Assembly: GCF_009733845.1 (NCBI RefSeq)
Contig: NZ_WNXZ01000001.1
Coordinates: 248,001 to 312,000, forward strand
DNA: 64,000 nucleotides
Direction: 5' to 3'
DNA from: Pseudactinotalea terrae
GTDB lineage: Bacteria; Actinomycetota; Actinomycetes; Actinomycetales; Beutenbergiaceae
Part shown: positions 53,195 through 61,161 of the stretch, piece after piece
Layout of the letters: each line of letters starts with the position of its first letter
Numbering within the stretch: position 1 is the stretch's first letter
Made by a program: the position numbers and the translations under genes
The notes under the pieces: model-generated
Databases searched by the model: none
What the model was told of the DNA's origin: nothing
Seen by the model: only the letters and a program-made list of their open reading frames with translations

Positions 53195-54145
53195 TCAACT
53201 GCTGCTCGGTGCTATGCGATGCCGGACGCGCCGGTCGGCGTACAGGCGACGGACGGCGTCCGCGTCGTTGTCGCGGGTGAGGAAGTTCGTCCACGTCATG
53301 AACCACGCCCACATCGGCTGCGCTGTGAGGATCTCGGGTGTCGGCATGATCCCGACCTCCCCGAGCGCGATCGGCCTGCCTTCCCCCAACGCCACAAGCT
53401 CGTCGTGGTGGGATTGGCGGTAGTCGTTGCCGTAGACATCCGCTGCGAGGACGTCCACGACATCATGGCCCGGGTAGAAGCCGGCGTATGCGGCTGCGTC
53501 CCCCCGCGGTGCGTTGGCGTTCCAGACCCAGAGCAGGTTGTCGAGGCCGTGCTCCCGCACGAGCCGATCGAAGAGCTGGCGGTACAGCGCTTGGTAGCCG
53601 TCCTCGCCCTCGCGCCCGCACCACCAGAACCAGTCGCCGTTCATCTCGTGATAGGGCCGCCATAGGACCGGAACGTCCGCCTCCTTCAGGCGCATCAGGA
53701 ACGCGGCGACGACGTCGACCTGCTCCGTCCAGCGACGATGCACGGCCGTGCCCGGCGTCAGGAGGTCCGTCCAGGCGCGGTCCGGGAGCGGGCCGTGGCA
53801 AACGTGGTCGGTGAATGTCCCGGGCTCGTCCATGGTCGGCGGCACAGCGTGCCACATGAGCGTCACGATCGACCCCGCGGCGTGCTGAGCCAACGCCTCC
53901 TCGATGACGGCGGGTCGGAAGTTCACACCGTCCATGTCCCCGTCCTCGGCGAAGCCGAAGTCCTGACCCCAGATGGCCGGATAGGACCCGGTGATCTCGT
54001 ACGCCTGGTCACTGTAGAAGGAGAGCTCGCGCGGCGTGTTGTGCTGGCCAGAGAAGGTGGCGCGGCCGCCGAGGTCCTGGATTCGGAGCAGGAGCTTGCG
54101 CGCCGCGGGGGTCGCTGAGCGATTGACAGGGTCAAGATTCGTCAT
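53195..54145 (-). CDS. Intracellular GH26 beta-mannanase/mannobiohydrolase
   Basis: 316 residues, single GH26 barrel without signal peptide. The acid/base Glu167 is in VLWRPYHEMNGDWFWW and the nucleophile Glu263 in IALGEVGIMP. An early FSGQHNTPRELSFY block is typical of the family. It would shorten imported beta-1,4-manno-oligosaccharides. It begins 15 nt after AGAGGA-type ribosome sequence. Compare the secreted GH26 paralogue at 58809-60272. Confidence 0.93.
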   Translation of the reverse strand: MTNLDPVNRSATPAARKLLLRIQDLGGRATFSGQHNTPRELSFYSDQAYEITGSYPAIWGQDFGFAEDGDMDGVNFRPAVIEEALAQHAAGSIVTLMWHAVPPTMDEPGTFTDHVCHGPLPDRAWTDLLTPGTAVHRRWTEQVDVVAAFLMRLKEADVPVLWRPYHEMNGDWFWWCGREGEDGYQALYRQLFDRLVREHGLDNLLWVWNANAPRGDAAAYAGFYPGHDVVDVLAADVYGNDYRQSHHDELVALGEGRPIALGEVGIMPTPEILTAQPMWAWFMTWTNFLTRDNDADAVRRLYADRRVRHRIAPSSS

Positions 54146-54202
54146 GGCGTGCGGTCCTCTTGGTGAGATGTCGGTGTGGACGGGATCGTCCGAAGCTGAG
54201 GC

Positions 54203-54364
54203 TCAGGCGACGCTGGTGCGCCCACACGGGGCGAGGGCTCCGGTGGCGCGCTGAAGGCGTGGCGAGCCGACCGCCACGGACAGGGCGAACTCACGCTGCA
54301 GGACGAGAGGAGCAGCGCCGAGCGATGCCGCCTCGGGCGCAACGTGGGCCAGCTCCACGGTCCT
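54203..54364 (-). pseudogene. Remnant of a ROK protein C-terminus
   Basis: About 54 codons whose start, RTVELAHVAPEAASLGAAPL and VLQREF, matches the closing helix of ROK proteins. The intact ROK gene nearby ends VAVRISHIGTEAAALGAAAR and MLQQEV. No N-terminal domains remain. It lies between GH43 and GH26 in the minus-strand operon, where the gene pair is otherwise spaced by 326 bp. It suggests an ancestral second ROK gene lost by deletion. Confidence 0.6.
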
Positions 54365-54471
54365 CGAACGTCGTGGGTCGTGTCTCATTCGTTTCAAACC
54401 TGGGCGACGGTCAAGCTCCACTACACCGCGCGGGTGGGAGCACTCGGCTGGAGTGCCGGAGGGTCGTGCGG

Positions 54472-56004
54472 TCATCGGGGCTCCTCGGATCGGTCCCGGT
54501 GCAGCGACACATCGGTCAGGGTGCCCACTGACTCGTGCGATACGACGGCGAATCGGGCCGCGGAGTAGCTGGCGGAAGCCTCGGCCGAGACCAGCCGCGC
54601 AAGTCCAGTGCCGATCTTCACCCAGGCGGCTCTCCTGTCGTCGGCGTCTCGGGCAGCGAAGCTGTAGTTCGCTCCCTCTGCTGTGATGCGCAGTCCGACG
54701 GCACCATCGCCGGTCAGCGTCGTGAGCCGGCGGTCGGTCAGGTCGCCCACCCTCTTGCTCAGCGTGAGACGCCGCTCCCCGTCCTCAACAGAAACGAGTA
54801 GGTCGTAGTGGTGGTCCGGCGCGGCGTACACCGCGATGCCGGCCGCGGCCGGCGCGGATGGCGGGGCGGGCACGGTGGCGCTGAACGCGCAGTCAAACTC
54901 GGGTTGGGGCAGGAAGACGGCTGGGCCGGCGCCGCCATCGTCCAGCCGTCCCGGGTGCTGGGGGAGCCGCACGGACACCGTCTGCCCAGTGTCGGTGAGT
55001 TCGGAACCGTCGACCGGCGGCTGACGGCTTGACCAGCCGGCCGTCCAGACCGACGGCCGGTGCGGCCACGTCGTGTTGCCGCCGGGGGGCAGGACGGCCG
55101 CGACGTCGAGCTCGGTGCCGCGGTCGTCTCCCATCACCGGCCACCCTTCGTCGTCCCAGCTCACCGGGGTCAGGAAGGTTTCGCGGCCGAGATGGTGCCA
55201 TGCGGTCGGACCTAGGTGCCGGGTACCGAGGAAGACCGCCCACCAACGGCCGTCGGCGTCGTCGACTAGGTCGGCGTGACCGGTGCTCTGGATCGGGTGC
55301 CCGACCCGGTGACGGTGGGTGAGCACCGGGTTCCGGGGGCAGCTCTCGAACGGCCCCCAGGGGGAGCGGCTGCGAGCCACCGTCGCCATGTGACCCTTCC
55401 AGGTCCCGCCCTCGGCGGCCAGCAGATACCACCACTCGCCGATCCGATACAGGTGCGGGCCCTCAATGTCATTGGAGCACCACCCCGCCTCTCCGACGGT
55501 GATTGGCCGTGTGGTGCTGAGCAGCCGTCCGGTGTGGATATCGATCTCGGCCTGCACGAGCGGGCCTGATCCCTCCTTCCCGGGGATCACGGTGCGGCGG
55601 GTGTAGTAGGCGGTGTCTGCGTCGAATGTCAGGGAGGGATCGAAGCCCTCGCCGTCGACCCACATCGCATCGGACCACGGTCCGGCCGGGTCGTCGGCAT
55701 ACACGATGAAGTTGCCCTGGTCGTCGGCCACATTGGTGCAGGCCAGATAGAACCGGCCTTCGTGATAGCGCAGCGTGGGGGCGTAGAGCCGGAGCGGCCC
55801 CGGACGTCCATCGCGCCGATACTGCGCGGGCCGGGTCACCGCGTGCCCGATCACCGTCCAACGCACCAGGTCGGTGGAGTGCCGAATGGGGATGCCCGGC
55901 CAGAAGTCGAGGCTGGATGTCGCTAGGAAGAAGTCCTCGCCCACTCGACAGACGCTCGGGTCCGGGCTGACCCCTCGGACAACTGGATTGCGGTAGGTCG
56001 TCAC
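54472..56004 (-). CDS. GH43 beta-xylosidase / alpha-L-arabinofuranosidase-like
   Basis: 510 residues, no signal peptide, GTG start overlapping the GH28 stop. The five-bladed propeller starts YRNPVVRGVSPDPSVCRVGE (general base Asp in SPDPS). EGFDPSLTFD supplies the second Asp and SNDIEGPHLYRIG the acid Glu. A C-terminal beta-sandwich (about residues 320-505; FDCAFSATVP, DHHYDLLVSVEDGERR) is the accessory domain typical of GH43 xylosidases. It would trim xylo- or arabino-oligosaccharides inside the cell; specificity is not decided. Confidence 0.93.
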   Translation of the reverse strand: MTTYRNPVVRGVSPDPSVCRVGEDFFLATSSLDFWPGIPIRHSTDLVRWTVIGHAVTRPAQYRRDGRPGPLRLYAPTLRYHEGRFYLACTNVADDQGNFIVYADDPAGPWSDAMWVDGEGFDPSLTFDADTAYYTRRTVIPGKEGSGPLVQAEIDIHTGRLLSTTRPITVGEAGWCSNDIEGPHLYRIGEWWYLLAAEGGTWKGHMATVARSRSPWGPFESCPRNPVLTHRHRVGHPIQSTGHADLVDDADGRWWAVFLGTRHLGPTAWHHLGRETFLTPVSWDDEGWPVMGDDRGTELDVAAVLPPGGNTTWPHRPSVWTAGWSSRQPPVDGSELTDTGQTVSVRLPQHPGRLDDGGAGPAVFLPQPEFDCAFSATVPAPPSAPAAAGIAVYAAPDHHYDLLVSVEDGERRLTLSKRVGDLTDRRLTTLTGDGAVGLRITAEGANYSFAARDADDRRAAWVKIGTGLARLVSAEASASYSAARFAVVSHESVGTLTDVSLHRDRSEEPR

Positions 56005-57413
56005 ACGTGTTCCTCGCTTAGCACTCGAGGCGGGAGTTCGTCGACGCTGAGCTTTCGGCCGTCCAGGTCGATCGCCGGGTCTCGGTCTGGATGGGCCGCC
56101 TCGCCGAGCAGACCGCGCACCCGCAGCTCAGCGGTGGCCACCACGGTCAGCGCGGGGCCCATATCCTCGGCGCGGTGCTCCGATGGCGGGAGCCATACCA
56201 GTTCGCAGTCGCGCAACGTGACGTCGTCCGCACGCTCGACATGGATGCCGCTGGTCCGGTGGGGCACGAATCCTTGCGAGGGGTGCGGGCGCAGGTCCCA
56301 GTCGCCGCCGGGTCGTCCGCTCCACCGGTCGATCTCGACCCGGACGTCCTCGAGTAGGACGCCGGACAGATGTCCGGGTTCCTCCGAGCGGATCAGGACG
56401 CCGTTCTCCGAGCGGGCCAGAATGTGGCGGAACCGGATGTTGCGGCCCGTCCCGCTGCCTCCCCGCCACGGATAGCTTGAGATGTAGATCGGCTCGCCGT
56501 GGCCCCACCACCGTTCGTCGCAGAATCGGGTCTGCACCACCATGTCGGTGAAGGTGATGTCGCGGACCAGTCCCGGCTCGGCGAGTTGCAGGGCCAGGCC
56601 GCGGTTGCTGTCGGAGATGACGCAACTGCTGAACAGGCAGCGCTCGATCGGTGCGGCCACCTCGGAGCCGATGCACAGGCCGCTGGAGCGGCTGGTGATG
56701 GTGCACCCGGTGACCACCACGTCGTGGCAGCCGCCGTAGACCGCGGACTCGGCGCAGGTCTTGACACAGATGCCATCGTCGCCGGTGATGATGGCGCAGT
56801 CGCTGATCCGTACCCGTTGACAGGTGTCGATGTCGATGCCGTCGGAATTCGGCAGCCTGAGGTCGTTGTCGATGCTGACGCCACGGACGACCACGTCCGC
56901 GCAACCCGAGAGCCGCAACGTCCAGTAGGCGGCATCGCGGATGGTTAGGTCGCTCACCCGCACTCCGGTGCAACCCCGGAAGAACACCGTGTACGGACGC
57001 ACCGGGCGCATCTGGAGAATCTCACCCAGGTCGGCGACCACGAAATGCCGTCCGCCGCCGTCGATCGTGCCGGTCCCGGTGACGGCCACATCGCGGCAGT
57101 CCTCGGCAAGGATGAACATGATGCTGAGCTGGCTGTCATTCTCGGGCCGGCCGTCGGTCAGCCCGCTGGTGGCTCGTCGGACGGTGTAGGCCGATTCGTC
57201 GGGATGGGCGGCCAGCGTGGCTCCGGTCTCCAGGTGCAGTTCCACCGCGGATCGGAGCTGGATGGTGCCACTACGGAAGATCCGTCCGCCCGGAACGATG
57301 ACGCGGCCACCTCCGGCCCGATGGCAGGCGTCGATCGCGGCCTGGATAGCTGCAGCGTCGTCGGTTCGTCCGTCGCCGCGCGCACCGTAGGCCGTGATGT
57401 CGTGATTGCTCAT
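56001..57413 (-). CDS. GH28 polygalacturonase-like beta-helix protein
   Basis: 470 residues, no signal peptide. It begins ITAYGARGDGRTDDAAAIQA, the classic pectate-helix entry. Catalytic aspartates fit LPNSDGIDIDTC and IITGDDGICVK; the canonical GHG triplet is replaced by SSGLCIGSE, as in several exo-acting or rhamnogalacturonan-type GH28 enzymes. It would release galacturonate or related sugars from imported pectic oligomers, feeding the uxaA/kdgK/eda pathway. It sits 12 bp after the ROK regulator and overlaps GH43. Confidence 0.9.
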   Translation of the reverse strand: MSNHDITAYGARGDGRTDDAAAIQAAIDACHRAGGGRVIVPGGRIFRSGTIQLRSAVELHLETGATLAAHPDESAYTVRRATSGLTDGRPENDSQLSIMFILAEDCRDVAVTGTGTIDGGGRHFVVADLGEILQMRPVRPYTVFFRGCTGVRVSDLTIRDAAYWTLRLSGCADVVVRGVSIDNDLRLPNSDGIDIDTCQRVRISDCAIITGDDGICVKTCAESAVYGGCHDVVVTGCTITSRSSGLCIGSEVAAPIERCLFSSCVISDSNRGLALQLAEPGLVRDITFTDMVVQTRFCDERWWGHGEPIYISSYPWRGGSGTGRNIRFRHILARSENGVLIRSEEPGHLSGVLLEDVRVEIDRWSGRPGGDWDLRPHPSQGFVPHRTSGIHVERADDVTLRDCELVWLPPSEHRAEDMGPALTVVATAELRVRGLLGEAAHPDRDPAIDLDGRKLSVDELPPRVLSEEHV

Positions 57414-57425
57414 CTCCGAGGCACC

Positions 57426-58667
57426 TCAGCGTGCAGCGGAGGTCAGCCGCCGACCGACCCTGGTGTGCGGTGTCACTTCTTGCTGGAGCATCCGGGCCGC
57501 GGCCCCCAGCGCGGCGGCCTCGGTGCCGATGTGGGAGATCCGAACTGCAACGCTGTGCACGTCGCGCGTGAACGGCAGCTGGTCCAGCTGCTGTTGGATG
57601 ACCTGGGCGAAGAGCGCGCCTCCGTCGGCGAAGCCTGGGCCGGACAGGGAGATCTCGTCCAGGTCGAGGACGTTGCCCAGCGTTACGATGCCCTGACCCA
57701 GCCGCCTGGCGGCTTCTGTCACCAGCCGCAGACTCGCGTCGTCACCGTGCGTGGCAGAGCGGACGATGCGGGCGAAGTCGCTCCGCGTCCGCACCGGATC
57801 CCCTCGAAGATCCAGCGCGGTGGCCAGTTCTCGGTCGGCCAGAGCAGCCGCTACCACGGCTCGGGGTGCGGCGTAGAGCTCAACGCAGCCGCGGGCCCCG
57901 CACGCGCACGGAGGGCCGTCGACGTCCAGACTGAGATGACCAAGCTCGCCAGCATTGGACGACGCGCCGTGGAAGACGCGACCGTCAACAATGATGCCGC
58001 AGCCGATCCCGTCGGCCATGTAGACCGTCGCGTTGACCGGGGACGTCGCCCCGTTCCTGGTGGTCCAGAACTCTCCCAGCGCGGCACAGCTGGCGTCGCT
58101 GTCCAGCATCACCGGCAGACCAGTGGCCTTCGCCAACTCCTCCCGCAGCGGAAAGTCTCGCCAGGCCGGATTGGGCTGACGTCCCAGCAGCACGCCGGCC
58201 GGGCTGTTCAGCGGACCCGGACTAGCAACCCCGAGCCCGACCACGGACGACGGATCGATCTCAGTCAGATCGAGTAGAGCGCGCAGTTCGGTGGCCATTC
58301 TCGGCACCACCGCCCCCGGCTGCTCCAGGCCCGTACCGGCTGCGCTGATCCGGCCGACCATTTGGCCGGACAGGTCGCAGGCGACATAGATCATGCGCTC
58401 TTGGTCCAGGGACACCCCTAGGGCGTGCCGAGCGGAGACGTTGATCTCCAGCAGCGTCCTGCGCTTGCCCCCAGTGGACTCCCCGAACCCGGTTTCGATC
58501 ACGAGGCCGTCGGTGATTGTCTGCCGGACAATGTTCGAGATGGCAGTTTGGGTCAGACCGGAGGCCTCGGCGAGCTCGACCCTGCTGATCCTCCCGGCGA
58601 CCCTGATGCGGTCCAGGATCATGCTCCGGGTCAGGGCCCCGCCGCTGGGGACCACCACTCGACTCAT
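57426..58667 (-). CDS. ROK-family transcriptional regulator
   Basis: 413 residues from the ATG at 58667 (AAGGGAG 5 nt upstream; an in-frame GTG at 58673 is possible). The N-terminal winged helix RISRVELAEASGLTQTAISN precedes the ROK domain with the ATPase-type loop VVGLGVASPGPLNSPAGVLL and the zinc site CACGARGCVELYAA. As a NagC/XylR-type repressor it should bind promoters as a dimer and release on a sugar. A palindrome ACTTCGTGAAGT lies in the shared promoter region with the secreted mannanase, overlapping its own -35 (TTCACG) and -10 (TACAGT at 58710-58715, minus strand). First gene of the GH28-GH43-GH26-GH38 operon. Confidence 0.92.
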   Translation of the reverse strand: MSRVVVPSGGALTRSMILDRIRVAGRISRVELAEASGLTQTAISNIVRQTITDGLVIETGFGESTGGKRRTLLEINVSARHALGVSLDQERMIYVACDLSGQMVGRISAAGTGLEQPGAVVPRMATELRALLDLTEIDPSSVVGLGVASPGPLNSPAGVLLGRQPNPAWRDFPLREELAKATGLPVMLDSDASCAALGEFWTTRNGATSPVNATVYMADGIGCGIIVDGRVFHGASSNAGELGHLSLDVDGPPCACGARGCVELYAAPRAVVAAALADRELATALDLRGDPVRTRSDFARIVRSATHGDDASLRLVTEAARRLGQGIVTLGNVLDLDEISLSGPGFADGGALFAQVIQQQLDQLPFTRDVHSVAVRISHIGTEAAALGAAARMLQQEVTPHTRVGRRLTSAAR

Positions 58668-58726
58668 CGCCACTCCCTTGTCGCCCGACTCTGCATCGGC
58701 TCAAGCTGCACTGTAGCGCGCACTCG

Positions 58727-58755
58727 TTTACTTCGTGAAGTTTCTTGGGTAAGTT
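58727..58755 (+). promoter_or_regulatory. Promoter/operator of CBM35-GH26 gene (ROK regulon)
   Basis: -35 TTTACT (58727-58732), 17-bp spacer, -10 TAAGTT (58750-58755). The perfect 12-bp palindrome ACTTCGTGAAGT (58730-58741) overlaps the -35. It aligns base by base with the promoter at 61053-61081 and also covers the divergent ROK promoter. Confidence 0.72.
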
Positions 58756-58808
58756 GCCCTTCGAGGAGGTCTCTCCTCGTCGACCACTTCAGCGCGGAGG
58801 ACAGGACG

Positions 58809-60272
58809 ATGAACGACGATGAGCAGAGCCCGCGGCAGCGGCTGAGCCGGCGTGCTCTGGTGCAGGGAGCAGCGGCAGCCTCGCTCGGCGTGATCGCCAC
58901 CGGCGGGGCCATGGCGGCGCCTGCGCGTGCGGATTCTGGACCACGGATCTACGAGGCCGAGGACGCCGAGTTGACCGGGGTCAGGGTCAGTTCGGAGGGC
59001 GCCGGGTACTCGGGCCGTGGCTTCGTGACCGGCTTTGATGCAACCGGCGACGCGGTGACGTTCACTGTGGACGCCAAGCGGCGGGGTCTGCACGAGCTCA
59101 GGATCCGATATCGCGCGGATGCAGAGAAGTACACCAGGCTGGCGCTGAACGGTGAGCCGTGGGAAAGCATCCGACTGCCGGAGTCCCAGTCCTTCACCGA
59201 GACAGCGGCAGGAAGGCTGATGCTCGACGCCGGCTCCAACACCGTGGTCGTGCAGAGCAACTGGGGCTACTACGACATCGACGCCATCAGGCTCACCCCG
59301 ACCCGCGACCGTCCCCGGCACAAGGTGCGCAAGCAACTTGTTGACGCCGACGCTTCAGTCGAGGCCCGTGCCCTGCACAGCTACCTGGTGGACAGCTACG
59401 GCCACCGCATCCTCGCCGGCCAGCAAGAGCTGAGCGCTGTCGGCGTGGTTGAGGAGTTGACCGGAAAGAAGCCCGCAGTGCTCGGCCTCGATCTGATGCG
59501 GTACTCGCCCACGTTCACCGAACGTGAGACCCCGCCTCCGATCATCGAGGATGCCATCGCGTGGTCGGCGGCGAACGGTGTTGTCACGTTCTGCTGGCAC
59601 TGGAACTCCCCGATTCCCGTCAAGCCCGGCGCGCTGTGGTACCAAGGGTTCTACACCGAGAACACCGACTTCGACGTGGAGCACGCGCTGAGCCATCCCG
59701 ACTCGGCAGAGCACGCGCTGCTGCTGCGCGACATCGACGCCATCGCCGTCCAGCTGGCCAGACTCCAGGACAACCGCGTCCCGGTTCTGTTCCGCCCGCT
59801 GCACGAGGCCGAGGGCGGCTGGTTTTGGTGGGGCGCCAAGGGCCCGGAGCCGGCCAAGGCGCTGTACCGGCTGTTGCACGAGCGGCTCACCGGCCAGCAC
59901 GGAATCCACAACCTCATCTGGGTGTGGAACTCGACCTCACCAGACTGGTATCCCGGCAGCGACATCGTCGACATCGTCTCCGCCGACGTCTACGAGCCTG
60001 ACTTCAACCACAACCCGCTCAGCAGCCACCACGAGGCCCTGGTGTCCCTGGTCGACGATCGGAAGCTCGTGGCGCTGTCGGAGAACGGTCCGATCCCTGA
60101 TCCGCGTTTGTCGCAGCTGTACGGTTCGATGTGGAGCTGGTTCAACGTCTGGAGCGCCGGGCGGCTGACCGGACAGAACAGCGCCGAGCACGTCCGTGAC
60201 GTATACAGCAGCCCGTACGTGGTCACCCACGATGACTTGCCCGATCTGGCGAGCTACCCCCACCCACGGTGA
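58809..60272 (+). CDS. Tat-secreted CBM35-GH26 beta-mannanase
   Basis: 487 residues from the ATG at 58809 (GGAGG 8 nt upstream); the open frame further upstream is not coding. A twin-arginine signal (RLSRRALVQGAAAASLGVIA) ends near residue 42. A CBM35-type carbohydrate-binding module covers ~45-165 (IYEAEDAELTGVRVSSEGAG ... WGYYDIDAIRL). The GH26 catalytic barrel (~175-480) has acid/base Glu333 in FRPLHEAEGGWFWW and nucleophile Glu425 in VALSENGPIP. It would cut beta-mannan outside the cell, producing oligomers for the importer that follows. Confidence 0.95.
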   Translation: MNDDEQSPRQRLSRRALVQGAAAASLGVIATGGAMAAPARADSGPRIYEAEDAELTGVRVSSEGAGYSGRGFVTGFDATGDAVTFTVDAKRRGLHELRIRYRADAEKYTRLALNGEPWESIRLPESQSFTETAAGRLMLDAGSNTVVVQSNWGYYDIDAIRLTPTRDRPRHKVRKQLVDADASVEARALHSYLVDSYGHRILAGQQELSAVGVVEELTGKKPAVLGLDLMRYSPTFTERETPPPIIEDAIAWSAANGVVTFCWHWNSPIPVKPGALWYQGFYTENTDFDVEHALSHPDSAEHALLLRDIDAIAVQLARLQDNRVPVLFRPLHEAEGGWFWWGAKGPEPAKALYRLLHERLTGQHGIHNLIWVWNSTSPDWYPGSDIVDIVSADVYEPDFNHNPLSSHHEALVSLVDDRKLVALSENGPIPDPRLSQLYGSMWSWFNVWSAGRLTGQNSAEHVRDVYSSPYVVTHDDLPDLASYPHPR

Positions 60273-61052
60273 ACAGTCACCGAGTCCCGGTATCAAGTGC
60301 CCGCGTGATAGAGGTCGCGGTCGCGGCTCCGTACATAGCCTCCCGCACGGTGCGCGCCATGCGGGAGGGTGGCCTCAGTTGCAGGAAGGTGGGCGCTTGC
60401 AGCGGTCGACGAGGCTTGTGGCCCAGGACCTGGGGTCGGTCCGAGGAGCCGGCCCCGGATGAGTTGAATGCTGCGGACGAGCTCGCCTGAGGTGATCGGG
60501 TCCCGCCCGGGACGCAGCTCGCGGGTGTGTTCGATGCCTGGCTCGTGAGCCGCTCCCAGCGCTGATGTGCGGGTTGGAGGTCGCGACGGACGAGGGTCAC
60601 CGGGTTCAAGACCGAAACCAGCGAGGGGCTCCCGCAAGTGACTGCGGTGATGGATCCCTTCGACGTGGTCCGTACTCGCCGGCAAGGCGCCTGTCAGGAG
60701 TGCCGCTGCCGGGTGCAGCGGGGTCTGCACGGCCACCGCGCAGACCCACCGACCTGCTTTGCAGCAGCCGACGCACAGTGCTCACCGGCACAGGGTGCTG
60801 ACCGAGCGCCTGTGCGACCGCAACCGTGCTGTTCGCCAACCAGGCACACAACCATGCGGGGTGACCTGGCGCGCCCCACCACCGGCCCATGGTCGCCGCC
60901 TACCGAGAGCAAGAGTCGCCTCAGCAAGACCGCCATGCAGGCCGCGATCGAAGCAGGCACGACTGGCGTCCCAACCAGAGGTGACCAACTTGGTCGCGCC
61001 TGGGCCGGAGGTCGAAGAAGCGAATCACCGACGTCGGAGGCGATGAAGCCTC
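60273..61052. other. Gene-free degenerate region between mannanase and ABC importer
   Basis: 780 bp without a convincing gene. A hairpin CCTCCCGCA/TGCGGGAGG (60339-60368, 12-nt loop) could end the mannanase transcript. On the minus strand, 60650-60960 reads in pieces as a possible transposase-like stretch (VAQALGQHPVPVSTVRRLLQ), but frames break and the match is too weak to name. Probably decayed mobile DNA. Confidence 0.4.
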
Positions 61053-61081
61053 TTTACTTCCTCAAGTTGATTGAGTAGGCT
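61053..61081 (+). promoter_or_regulatory. Promoter/operator of the ABC importer (ROK regulon)
   Basis: -35 TTTACT (61053-61058), 17-bp spacer, -10 TAGGCT (61076-61081). It shares TTTACTTC-T-AAGTT--TTG-GTA with the mannanase promoter at the same spacing, so the same regulator probably binds both. Confidence 0.72.
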
Positions 61082-61161
61082 GGTCCGCTACGTGCCGCCG
61101 AGGCCACGTCCACCTGGTCCTAGGACGGATCGCGGTGGCTCCCCAGAGTGAGGAATCGACG

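Noticed and set aside
57426-58667. ROK protein as a sugar kinase (glucokinase)
   Set aside because: It has an intact N-terminal winged helix-turn-helix, so it is a regulator of the NagC/XylR type rather than a stand-alone kinase.
60606-60960. Transposase remnant in the gap before the ABC importer
   Set aside because: A weak resemblance (VAQALGQHPVPVSTVRRLLQ) on the minus strand, but frames break and no family signature is complete; described only as degenerate DNA.
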